A stretch of DNA of 64,000 nt, taken from Neoarius graeffei. Lineage: Eukaryota; Chordata; Actinopteri; Siluriformes; Ariidae. Within the stretch, counting starts at the first letter, position 1. Every line of letters begins with the position of its first letter. A model generated the notes under the pieces. It was given only the letters and a program-made list of their open reading frames with translations. It did no database searches and was not told the DNA's origin. Both the position numbers and the translations under genes were made by a program. The stretch covers positions 37,239,714-37,303,713 of the forward strand of contig NC_083592.1 in the NCBI RefSeq assembly GCF_027579695.1, in the 5' to 3' direction. Positions 1 to 22,700 of the stretch are shown here, piece after piece.

Positions 1-907
1 ATGCAGATCTCCTCTAGAGCAGTGATGTTTTGGGGCTGTCGCTGGGCAACACGGACTTTCAACTCCCTCCAAAGATGGGGTTGAGATCTGGAGACTGGCT
101 AGGCCACCCCAGGACCTTGAAATGCTTCTTACGAAGCCACTCCTTCGTTGCCCGGGCGGTGTGTTTGGGATCATTGTCATGCTGAAAGACCCAGCCACGT
201 TTCATCTTCAATGCCCTTGCTGATGGAAGGAGGTTTTCACTCAAAATCTCACGATACATGGCCCCATTCATTCTTTCCGTTACACGGATCAGTCGTCCTG
301 GTCCCTTTGCAGAAAAACAGCCCCAAAGCATGATGTTTCCACCCCCATGCTTCACAGTAGGTATGGTGTTCTTTGGATGCAACTCAGCATTCTTTCTCCT
401 CCAAACACGACAAGTTGAGTTTTTACCAAAAAGTTCTATTTTGGTTTCATCTGACCATATGACATTCTCCCAATCCTCTTCTGGATCATCCAAATGCTCT
501 CTAGCAAACTTCAGACGGGCCTGGACATGTACTGGCTTAAGCAGGGGGACACGTCTGGCACTGCAGGATTTGAGTCCCTGGCGGTGTAGTGTGTTACTGA
601 TGGTAGCCTTTGTTACTTTGGTCCCAGCTCTCTGCAGGTTATTCACTAGGTCCCCCCGTGTGGTTCTGGGATTTTTGCTCACCGTTCTTGTGATCATTTT
701 GACCCCACGGGGTGAGATCTTGCGTGGAGCCCCAGATCGAGGGAGATTATCAGTGGTCTTGTATGTCTTCCATTTTCTAATAATTGCTCCCACAGTTGAT
801 TTCTTCCCACCAAGCTGCTTACCTATTGCAGATTCAGTCTTCCCAGCCTGGTGCAGGTCTACAATTTTGTTTCTGGTGTCCTTTGACAGCTCTTTGGTCT
901 TGGCCAT
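1..907 (-). pseudogene. Tc1 transposase, frameshifted at the catalytic Glu
   Basis: Tc1-family DD34E transposase, which cuts and pastes the element at TA sites. The start MAKTKELS at 907 leads into a paired helix-turn-helix region, then [11 protein letters not shown] (first Asp) and [10 protein letters not shown] (second Asp). At the third catalytic site the reading changes from DLNPI to FGGS and stops at 59. The bases after the stop still resemble the normal C-terminus ([14 protein letters not shown]) in another frame. About seven bases that should encode the Glu of the NPIENLW motif are missing between two ATC triplets. The protein is therefore inactive. The C-terminal end runs off the window. 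Confidence 0.85.
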
Positions 908-1023
908 AGTGGAGTTTGGAGTGTGATTGTTTGAGGTTGTGGACAGGTGTCTTTTATACTGATAACGAGTTCAAACAGGTGCCATTAATACAGGTAACGA
1001 GTGGAGGACAGAGGAGCCTCTTA

Positions 1024-2255
1024 TGGCCCTTTTCCACTACCCTTTTTCAGCTCACTTCAGCTCACTTCAGCCCGACACGGCTCGCGTTTCGACTACCAAA
1101 AACCAGCACGACTCAGCTCGTTTCAGCCCTGCTTAGCCCCTAAAACTCGCACCGTTTTGGAGTGGGGCTGAAGCGAGCCAAGCCGTGCCGACTGAGGTTG
1201 GGGGCGTGAGCAGACACTCCCCTGTGCACTGATTGGTGAGGAGGAGTGTCCTCACATGCCCACACACGCCCCGCGAGCGCGCTGGGATCTGTAAACACCG
1301 CAAACCCGGAAGAAGAATAATTATGAATTACGAGAATTTCTGAAGCCTTATGCGCCTCGCCTCATCTATACACTCTTGCCAGTATCTGTCCGCGTTGTCG
1401 GTGACAACAAGCCACAGCACCAAGACCAGCAACACTAACGACTCCATGTCCTCCATGTTTATTGTTTACTATTCGGGTCGTGAGACTACCGCTTAAAAGA
1501 TCACTGAATCAGTGACATACAGAGCATCGTGCACGAGTTCGCGGAGCGCAAGGCTCGTCGTATGCCCTTCAAATAATGCGCGCAGTAGGCTATTGATGTT
1601 TTATTATGAGCCATGTACAGTATGTCGCCGAATGTTTTTTTGTTTGAGTTACATGTTCGTTTGAAGGACTTGATGTACAAAATAACATAGTTGCACCCCG
1701 TAGTGTTGAAATTGGTAAACACAGTGCATTCAGTGAGGTTCGCACCGCCCTCCTTTTATTTCTGACTCTTCCTGTCACCACTCTGAGCGCTCATTCGTAT
1801 GCCCTTCAAATAATGTGCGCAGTATAGGCTATTGATGTTTTATTATGAGCCATGTACAGTATCCTAATGTTTTTTGTTTCTGAGTTACATGTTCGTTTGA
1901 AGGACTTGATGTACTAAATAACATAGTTGCACCCGGTAGTGTTGAAATTGGTAAACACCGCAGTTGCGGACATTTTGTAGCCTAAAATGATGTTATGATA
2001 AGCTTTAATAAAATGCCCGGTCATTTGCCCCGCCCCCGGCCCGGCTCTGACTTGTTCCGCCACTGATGTCACTGTTTGCGCTGCTTAACGACATCACGTG
2101 ACGTCCACCCACTTTCGCTAACTCCACCCAATGTGTCCACCCACTTCCAGCCAGCACGGTTCAGCGCGGTTGTAGTCGAAATGCAACTCCAACAGCCCCG
2201 CTCAGCTCGACTCGGCACGGCACGGCTCAGCCGCGTTTGTAGTGGAAAAGCGGCA
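1024..2255. mobile_element. Harbinger-like MITE, family A copy 1
   Basis: Ends read TGGCCCTTTTCCACTAC and, on the other strand, TGCCGCTTTTCCACTAC, with a TTA on both sides (1021-1023, 2256-2258). Three-base TTA duplications fit PIF/Harbinger. It is inserted in the Tc1. Copies 2 (5269-6505) and 3 (36113-36781) share the ends and a minus-strand 42-codon open frame starting MEDMESLVLLVLVLW (here near 1457-1329). Family assignment is inferred from the target site only. Confidence 0.75.
1558..1966. repeat. Internal tandem duplication of MITE family A
   Basis: A block beginning TCGTATGCCCTTCAAATAAT at about 1558 recurs at about 1796, each about 170 bp with diverged spacers. The same doubled block is in copy 2 (about 5793 and 6041) and absent from copy 3, so it predates the spread of copies 1 and 2. 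Confidence 0.75.
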
Positions 2256-2599
2256 TTAAAGTTGTTGTTACAGGTCTGTGAGAGCCAGAAATCTTGCTTG
2301 TTTGTAGGTGACCAAATACTTATTTTACCGAGGAATTTACCAATTAATTCATTAAAAATCCTACAATGTGATTTCCTGGATTCTCCCCCCCCCCCATTCT
2401 GTCTCTCATAGTTGAAGTGTACCTATGATGAAAATTACAGGCCTCTCTCATCTTTTTAAGTGGGAGAACTTGCACAATTGGTGGCTGACTAAATACTTTT
2501 GCGCCCCACTGTAGAAGGTGTGCCAAACTTGTGACTGGTACTGTATGTTGATTCAGAGAGGACCTGTCCTTTGTTAATTTCTGCGCAGTTACAATACAT

Positions 2600-2725
2600 C
2601 TTTTTTTTCCATCATATTGAAGATGAACATTTATCTTCCTCCTTTACTGCTTAATCCCCCCCATGTAAAGCAACCTTGGGATCGTGAACAGTGCTATATA
2701 AATTAAACTTATGATTACTATTGCC
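2600..2725 (+). repeat. Retroposon 3' tail fragment
   Basis: The stretch TGTAAAGCAACCTTGGGAT followed by GCTATATAAATTAAACTTATGATTA matches the tail at 51320-51376 and at 39185-39245. This is a common teleost LINE or SINE tail type. The rest of 2514-3250 shows no gene. Confidence 0.5.
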
Positions 2726-3252
2726 TGTTAACACAGTGCTCTGATATTTTCACTGCACTCATTCCATTTGAAATGGATAGTTGTTGATAAGAACGTGATG
2801 TATACCATGAGAAATCAGATTTCTGCTGACAACTACCAACCTTTTAAACAGGTTTAGATTGTAAGAGTCATCATCGCCATCCTAAAGAAGAGTGTCGTCA
2901 TCGTGCCAAGAGTGCAAGATGTCAGAGCAAAACATGACGATACGAAAATGTCACAAAGCCACAAACATTTGGCGAGCATACAGTGTTCTGCCAAGAAGAG
3001 CACAGCAAATATCTTATTTATTCCTCCTTCCTGAGAATTTAAACCATTTCAATTTCTAAATCACAAATTATCATAGTTAAAGATCAGGCTCGGACACGAA
3101 AAAAAGAAGATACAACATTTAATTCCTTTATGTACAAAGAATACAAAACACGAACTGGACCACGATCTCTGGGTTAGTACTTCTGACAGAGTCTGAACTC
3201 AGTTTTCACCTGTGGCAGAGAAAGAAGAACTAGGTAATGTGTAATAAATGAA

Positions 3253-4195
3253 ATACAGGCAATTCCAGAATTATTGGCACCCTTCAAGAAAACGATCAAA
3301 CATGGCTGTCTAAATATTGCCAACTAAGATTCCAACATTTCACTCCATCAATTAGAGAAACTAATCGAGTCTGATCTGAACTGGAAGTCAGTTTGTATGA
3401 GCCCACCTTAAGGCCAATTTATGCTGACAACCCAGTCCTCGCAGATGGCGTCGCAGATGGCATCTGCGTAGCCCCCCCACCTTCGCAGATGCTCTGCGCG
3501 CACCTCCCAAAAATTGTGACCACTGCAGAAGCCTCGCAGACAGCATCGCAGACAAGAGGGCTCTGATTGGTCCACTCCAGGTCCACTCTACATCCGCTGT
3601 ACACGCACTTTCCCGGTTTGGTTTGTTTTCACTACCGCCATTTTTAAAAACACGAGCGAAGATGGAGCAGCACGAAGAGCGGTTGATCGAGGAAGTGAGG
3701 AAGTACGTACATCTATACGACTCCAGTTCTAGTCATTATAAGTAACCGGAGGATAAACACTCCACTAACCACACCCACCAACTACTCCTAGCGATTTCGC
3801 GACTTCGCGCCCCCTTGCGTTGTGGCGGTGAATAACATCGCACACGCCTATTACTCCCCGCTCAACGATAAATTACAACTGTCTGCGAAAAGCCATCTGT
3901 GAAAGCCTTGTTGCAAGAGCATGCAGAGGCCCTTAGAAGGAAGGAGCTTCGTGGAGAAGTGGTCCATGATCCTTTTACAAACATGTCCGACCTTGTTAGA
4001 TGTGAGAGGCTCAGTGTGGTTATTCTCTCCATAGAAGACAACACTATATATTAAATGACGATTAATTTGACACTGCGATACTGACACTTTTCAAACCCAA
4101 GTAATTATATGAGGTCTCCAGATTTTTTTAAGCTCAAAATATAAATCACTCAGTGGCTGATTTAGGCTTACTGTTGGTAAGGGTGCCAATAATTA
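3253..4195. mobile_element. Degenerate Tc1-like relic, split by a MITE
   Basis: Outer ends read AATTATTGGCACCCTT (about 3269) and AGGGTGCCAATAATTAT (about 4180), an inverted pair typical of fish Tc1 relics. The interior has minus-strand transposase-like scraps around 3880-4080, with no usable frame. A Harbinger-type MITE sits inside. Confidence 0.55.
3412..3873 (+). mobile_element. Harbinger-type MITE carrying the start of a MADF gene
   Basis: The ends AATTTATGCTGACAAC and, reversed, TAATTTATCGTTGAGC are imperfect inverted repeats next to TTA. Inside, 3662-3745 encodes 27 residues beginning MEQHEERLIEEVRKYVHLYD. This resembles the first helix of the MADF DNA-binding protein that PIF/Harbinger elements carry. 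The frame stops just after this exon start, so it is a deletion derivative. Confidence 0.6.
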
Positions 4196-4272
4196 TGAAA
4201 TCCAAAAAACCAAAACAGGAAACAAATATAAAATCAGTGTAAGATCCATCAAACTGACTTTCCTTTCAGGGT

Positions 4273-4278
4273 TTTATT
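4273..4278 (-). terminator. Candidate SMN polyadenylation signal
   Basis: AATAAA on the minus strand, about 165 bases after the SMN stop codon at 4442. It is the first canonical hexamer downstream. Confidence 0.5.
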
Positions 4279-4441
4279 AACCATGGAAAGGAAGAATGTT
4301 TTCATATACACACCTTCACAAAAACTCTGTATACTGCATGTTCACATCCACATATTTATAACAGTTTATCTATAAAATCTTAATGTAAGGTAAAAGAAAA
4401 AAAACATATCAATGACATACCAGAATGAGCTACAAATAGTT

Positions 4442-16569
<12,128 letters not shown>

Positions 16570-16749
16570 TAAAAACTTTGCATATGAACCCGACACCAAG
16601 CTAAACACACTACAGAATATTTCCCAAACGCTGCCTCAGCAGCGTGCGCCCTGACGTGCCGGATGTCAATGACGTCAATTACATGCGACGATTTGAGCTT
16701 GACTGGCTGCTTAGCAACGCGCGCTTGTCTGACTGATAATCACAGATTA
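16570..16749. promoter_or_regulatory. Bidirectional SMN/IFT25 promoter
   Basis: Only 180 bp separate the SMN start codon (minus, 16569) from the IFT25 start (plus, 16750). A perfect palindromic CRE, TGACGTCA, is at 16670-16677, and an ETS-like CCGGAT is at 16659-16664. A second TGACGT is at 16652-16657. No TATA box is evident. Both 5' UTRs must lie here. Confidence 0.75.
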
Positions 16750-19700
16750 ATGATGTTAAACACCGCTTTAAACTCGTTTGGTGCTCAGGTTGTGTTGGCG
16801 ACATCCAGCGATGAAAATAATCCTCCGGAAAACATCATAGATGGGTCAGTTAATGCTCGGCCTTAATGCTCGTTGTTTGTTTTTGACCCAAACATGGGAA
16901 TTAAATTCAGTACTGTATAATGTTGTGATCAGACTATCTTTGTTTATATTACAGAAACACTGAGACGTTCTGGCTGTCGACAGGAATGTTTCCTCAAGAG
17001 TTCATCATCCGATTCCCAGATAACATGAAAATATCGGTGATATCCGTCCACAGTTTTAATGGTAGGTATACAAATTAAAGTTAAAATGTACAACCCCAAT
17101 TCCAAAAAAGTTGGGACAAAGTACAGATTGTAAATAAAAACGGAATGCAATGATGTGGAATTTTGAAACTTCCACATTCTATTCAGAATAGAACATAGAT
17201 GACATATCAAATGTTTAAACTGAGAAAATGTATCATTTAAAGAGAAAAATTAGGTGATTTTAAATTTCATGACAACAACACATCTCAAAAAAGTTGGGAC
17301 AAGGCCATGTTTACCACTGTGAGACATCCCCTTTTCTCTTTACAACAGTCTGTAAACGTCTGGGGACTGAGGAGACAAGTTGCTCAAGTTTAGGGATAGG
17401 AATGTAACCCATTCTTGTCTAATGTAGGATTCTAGTTGCCCAACTGTCTTAGGTCTTTTTTGTCGTATCTTCTGTTTTATGATGCGCCAAATGTTTCCTA
17501 TGGGTGAAAGATCTGGACTGCAGGCTGGCCAGTTCAGTACCCGGACCCTTCTTCTACGCAGCCATGATGCTGTAATTGATGCAGTATGCGGTTTGGCATT
17601 GTCATGTTGGAATATGCAAGGTCTTCCCTGAAAGAGACGTCGTCTGGATGGAAGCATATGTTGCTCTAGAACCTGGATATACCTTTCAGCATTGATGGTG
17701 TCTTTCCAGATGTGTAAGCTGCCCATGCCACACGCACTAATGCAACCCCATACCATCAGAGATGCAGGCTTCTGAACTGAGTGCTGATAACAACTTGGGT
17801 CGTCCTTCTCCTCTTTAGTCCAAATGTCCAAATGTCCCTGATTTCCATAAAGAACTTCAAATTTTGATTCATCTGACCACAGAGCAGTTTTCCACTTTGC
17901 CACAGTCCATTTTAAATGAGCCTTGGCCCAGAGAAGATGTCTGCGTTTCTGGATCATGTTTAGGTACGGCTTCTTCTTTGAACTATAGAGTTTTAGCTGG
18001 CAACGGCGGATGGCACGGTGAATTGTGTTCACAGATAATGTTCTCTGGAAATTATTCCTGAGCCCATTTTGTGATTTCCAATACAGAAGCATGCCTGTAT
18101 GTGATGCAGTGCCGTCTAAGGGCCCGAAGATCACGGGCACCAGGTATGGTTTTCCAGCCTTGACCCTTACGCACAGAGATTCTTCCAGATTCTCTGAATC
18201 TTTTGATGATATTATGCACTGTAGATGATGATATGTTCAAACTCTTTGCAATTTTACACTGTCGAACTCCTTTCTGATATTGCTCCACTATTTGTCGGCG
18301 CAGAATTAGGGGGATTGGTGATCCTCTTCCCATCTTTACTTCTGAGAGGTGCTGCCACTCCAAGATGCTGTTTTTATACCTAGTCATGTTAATGACCTAT
18401 TGCCAATTGACCTAATGAGTTGAAATTTGGTCCTCCAGCTGTTCCTTTTTTGTACCTTTAACTTTTCCAGCCTCTTATTGCCCCTGTCCCAACTTTTTTG
18501 AGATGTGTTGCTGTCATGAAATTTCAAATGAGCCAATATTTGGCATGAAATTTCAAAATGTCTCACTTTTGACATTTGATATGTTGTCTATGTTCTATTG
18601 TGAATACAATATCAGTTTTTGAGATTTGTAAATTATTGCATTCCATTTTTATTTACAATTTGTACTTTGTCCCAACTTTTTTGGAATCGGGGTCGTACAT
18701 TGACATCTTAAGATACACAGTATTGCGCAAATGTGCCTCCAAAATTAACAAAATGAAATGTTTCAACATTAAAAAAAAAATACTATACACAGCAGTAAGC
18801 AAGGGCATAGGTTTGGTATTAACACTGGTGGGGATATAAACCCAATGCCAACCCCCAGTGGCATCAACATTAGAGGGTCACAATATTTTGCTCCGTTGTG
18901 TTCCACCAGAAGAGTATCCATCATCTCTCCAAAGTCCAGACTTTTAAAATTTGAAGTTCAGAACTGTAGTAATTTAATAATAATAATAATAATAATAATA
19001 CAGTTAGTCCTTTAAATATTTGGACAGAGACAACATTTTTCTAATTTTGGTTCTGTACATTACCACAATGAATTTTGAACAAAACAATTCAGATGCAGTT
19101 GAAGTTCAGACTTTCAGCTTTAATTCAGTGGGTTGAACAAAATGATTGCATAAAAATGTGAGGAACTAAAAGCATTTTTTTAAACACAATCCCTTCATTT
19201 CAGGGGCTCAAAAGTAATTGGACAAATTAAATAATTGTAAATAAAATGTTCATTTCTAATACTTGGTTGAAAACCCTTTGTTGGCAATGACTGCCTGAAG
19301 TCTTGAACTCACGGACATCACCAGACGCTGTGTTTCCTCCTTTTTAATGCTCTGCCAGGCCTTTACTGCAGCGTTTTTCAGTTGCTGTTTGTTTGTGGGC
19401 CTTTCTGTCTGAAGTTTAGTCTTTAACAAGTGAAATGCATGCTCAATTGGGTTAAGATCAGGTGACTGACTTGGCTATTCAAGAATATTCAATTTCTTTG
19501 CTTTAATAAACTCCTGGGTTGCTTTGGCTTTATGTTTTGGGTCATTGTCCATCTGTATTATGAAACGCCGACCAATCAGTTTGGCTGGATTTGAGCACAC
19601 AGTATGTCTCTGAATACCTCAGAATTCATCCGGCTGCTTCTGTCCTGTGTCACATCATCAATAAACACTAGTGACCCAGTGCCACTGGCAGCCATGCATG

Positions 19701-22700
19701 CCCAAGCCATCACACTGCCTCCGCCGTGTTTTACAGATGATGTGGTATGCTTTGGATCATGAGCTGTACCACGCCTTTGCCATACTTTTTTCTTTCCATC
19801 ATTCTGGTAGAGGTTGATCTTGGTTTCATCTGTCTAAAGAATGTTCTTCCAGAACTGTGCTGGCTTTTTTAGATGCTTTTTTAGCAAAGTCCAATCTAGC
19901 CTTTTTATTCTTGAGGCTTATGAGTGGCTTGCACCGTGCAGTGAACCCTCTGTATTTACTTTCATGCAGTCTTCTCTTTATGGTAGATTTGGATATTGAT
20001 AGGCCTACCTCCTGGAGAGTGTTGTTCACTTGGTTGGCTGTTGTGAAGGGGTTTCTCTTCACCATGGAAATTATTCTGCGATCATCCATTACTGTAGTCT
20101 TCTGTGAGTGTCCAGGTCTTTTTGCATTGATGAGTTTACCAGTGCTTTCTTTCTTTCTCAGGATGTACCAAACTGTAAATTTTGCCACTCCTAATATTGT
20201 AGCAATTTCTCGGATTTTTGTTTGTTTGTTTTCGCAGCTTAAGGATGGCTTGTTTCACCTGCATGGAGAGCTCCTTTGACCGCATGTTTTCTTCACAGCA
20301 AAATCTTCCAAATGCAAGCACCACACCTCAAATCAACTCCAGGCCTTTTATCTGCTTAATTGAGAATGACATAACGAAGGAATTTCCCACACCTGCCCTT
20401 GAAATAGCCTTTGAGTCAATTGTCCAATTACTTTTGGTCCCCTTAAAAACAGGGTGGCACATGTTAAGGAGCTGAAACTCCTAAACCCTTCATCCAATTT
20501 TAATGTGGATACCCTCAAATGAAAGCTGAAAGTCTGGACTTTATGTCCATTATATAACTATAACTTGAATATGTTTCAGTAAACAGGTAAAAAACCCAAA
20601 ATTTGTGTCAGTGTCCAAATATATATGGACCTAACTGTATGCAATCCATTTGATTAACTACAAATCTAGTGGTTAGCATGGTCGCCTCACAGCAAGAAGG
20701 TTCTGAGTTCGACCCCAGTGGCCGGCGAGGGCCTTTCTGTGTGGAGTTTGCATGTTCTCTCCGTGTCTGCATGGGTTTCCTCCGGGTGCTCTGGTTTCCC
20801 CCACAGTCCAAAGACATGCAGTTAGGTTAACGTGGGGGGGCCTTGGGCTGAAGTGCCCTTGAGCAAGGTACTTAACCCCTGACTGCTCCCCGGGCAATGT
20901 AGTGTGGCTGCCCACTGCTCTGGGTGTGTGTGCGTGTGTTCACTACTTCAGATGGGTTAAATGCAGAGGATGAATTTCACTGTGCTTGAAGTGTGCATGT
21001 GACAAATAAAGCTTTCTTCTTCTGATGATGATTAACTCATTCTACCAATTTGCAAATGTGTTTTACAAACAGTGCATTGACAATGCATTGACTGTTGGGA
21101 TGGAGTATGTTCTTTTCCCTCATAAATGGAAGTAAAACACATCTGGAGCCTTAACGTGCATATCACGGGTAAATTCAGGGGCAAGATCAATGTACTGTAA
21201 TTCTCCTATTTTATATTAAACTTTAGTCAAATATTTGTCACATTTTGCATTTTGTTTCATTTTATTTACCTTGCGCAACACCAGAAAAATTCAGTTGAAA
21301 TCAAGCCATTTGAGGTGAATTGGTCCGCCTCTGAAAAAACCTGGCATTTGGATTTCCCGGCAAACATTGATTTTCGTGACGTCACGTGCGGGACGCTTCT
21401 TTCTGAATCCTACGTCAGCGCTGGTTTGTTTATGAGAAAACGACCTGGTGGTTTTCTGCAAATTTCTTCAACGTTATCATGTAATTATTAAAATGGTTAA
21501 CAGATGTATCATAGGAGGGTGTAGCAACACCAATCTTGGTGGGATTAGTACTCATCGTTTTCCAAAAGACCGGACAATGAGAGAGAAATGGGAGCGCTTC
21601 GTGGGAGGCACCCGGAAGCCGAGGACCAAAGCAGAGCCGAGAAAAAGACCAAGCAAATCGGCGATTCACAAGTTGACTGTTGCCAGGGTAAGAAATAAGA
21701 GAGAGACTATACTCTAAATTAGGTGTTCCTGTGTTTGTGTGGTACACGGATAATGTTCTTTATTGACAAAAGTAAACAACACGAAAGCGCTGGGCGATAA
21801 TACACTTACTTAGATTAGATTAGATAGAACTTTATTAACCCCTTTGGGAGGGTTCCCTCAGGGAAATTAAAAAGATACAGTCCACAGCCTGGTAAAAAGC
21901 AGCCAAAGTAGAGTCCAAAGTAGTGTGTTTAAAGTCCCCAGAAATGATGATAAATGCCTCAGGGTGCTGTGTCTGCAGCCTTGCTATGACAGAGTGAAGC
22001 CCCTCACATGCAGCGGCTGCGTCTGCCCTCGAAGGGATGTAAACACAGATGGTGATGCTAACAGCTCCAAGTCCGGGCAACATAAGACTGTCTTTACAGA
22101 GAAATGGCCCGGGTTACACCAGCAGTTGTTCATGTAAATGATGAGTCCCCCACCTTTGCCTTTCCCGCATGCTTTAGTGTCTCTGTCGGCTCTCACAGCA
22201 GTGAATCCCCGCAGGTCCACGTTAGCATCCGGTACAAGGTGTGTTAGCCATGTCTCCGTAAAAATAAATAAGCTGCTCTCCCGGTAAATCCGCTGGTTGT
22301 TCAGTACGAATAGCTTGTCGAACTTATTCGGCAGCGAGTTCACATTCCCCATGATGACGGAGGGAATGGATGGTTTGTAGCGCCGCCAGTTGTCCGCTAG
22401 GCTAGCCTTTAGCTTAGCCCTGGATTTGCAGCCCCTGAGTTTCCTCCTCAGCTCAGCCGGGATGGGGTGTCGTATCCCGGCTCATCCCATTGTTTTCAGG
22501 GCCAGCAGCTCCTCTCTCGAATAAGTGAGAAAACTGGCTCCTGGTTGCGTGTTAAAGTTAAAAATATCCATGGGATATGAAGAAAAACACACTGTCTTCG
22601 TAAGAAGAGCAGAAAAGTAAAAAGGTGGAAAAAAAAAGTTTAAAGAGCTAAAAACTACAGAGCTACTGGAGAGGCAGCCGTCTCACACAGCGCCCAAGGT

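Larger units (their letters stand above)
1..2511 (-). mobile_element. Tc1/mariner transposon, cut by window start and by a MITE
   Basis: The right terminus reads, on the minus strand, CAGTGGGGCGCAAAAGTA and is followed by a TA at 2512-2513, as expected of Tc1 elements. The transposase relic is on the minus strand at 59-907. A 1.2-kb MITE (1024-2255) splits the terminal region: the element sequence stops at 1020 and resumes at 2256 after a TTA duplication. The C-terminal end and the other terminus lie before base 1. Confidence 0.85.

Noticed and set aside
16663-16749. Upstream in-frame ATG of IFT25 at 16663
   Set aside because: It would add 29 residues absent from human IFT25 and would overlap the CRE; the Met pair at 16750 fits the family start.
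21493-21717. Host THAP gene
   Set aside because: The frame lies between TTAA ends shared with copy B and has no other exons; it is best read as transposon coding.
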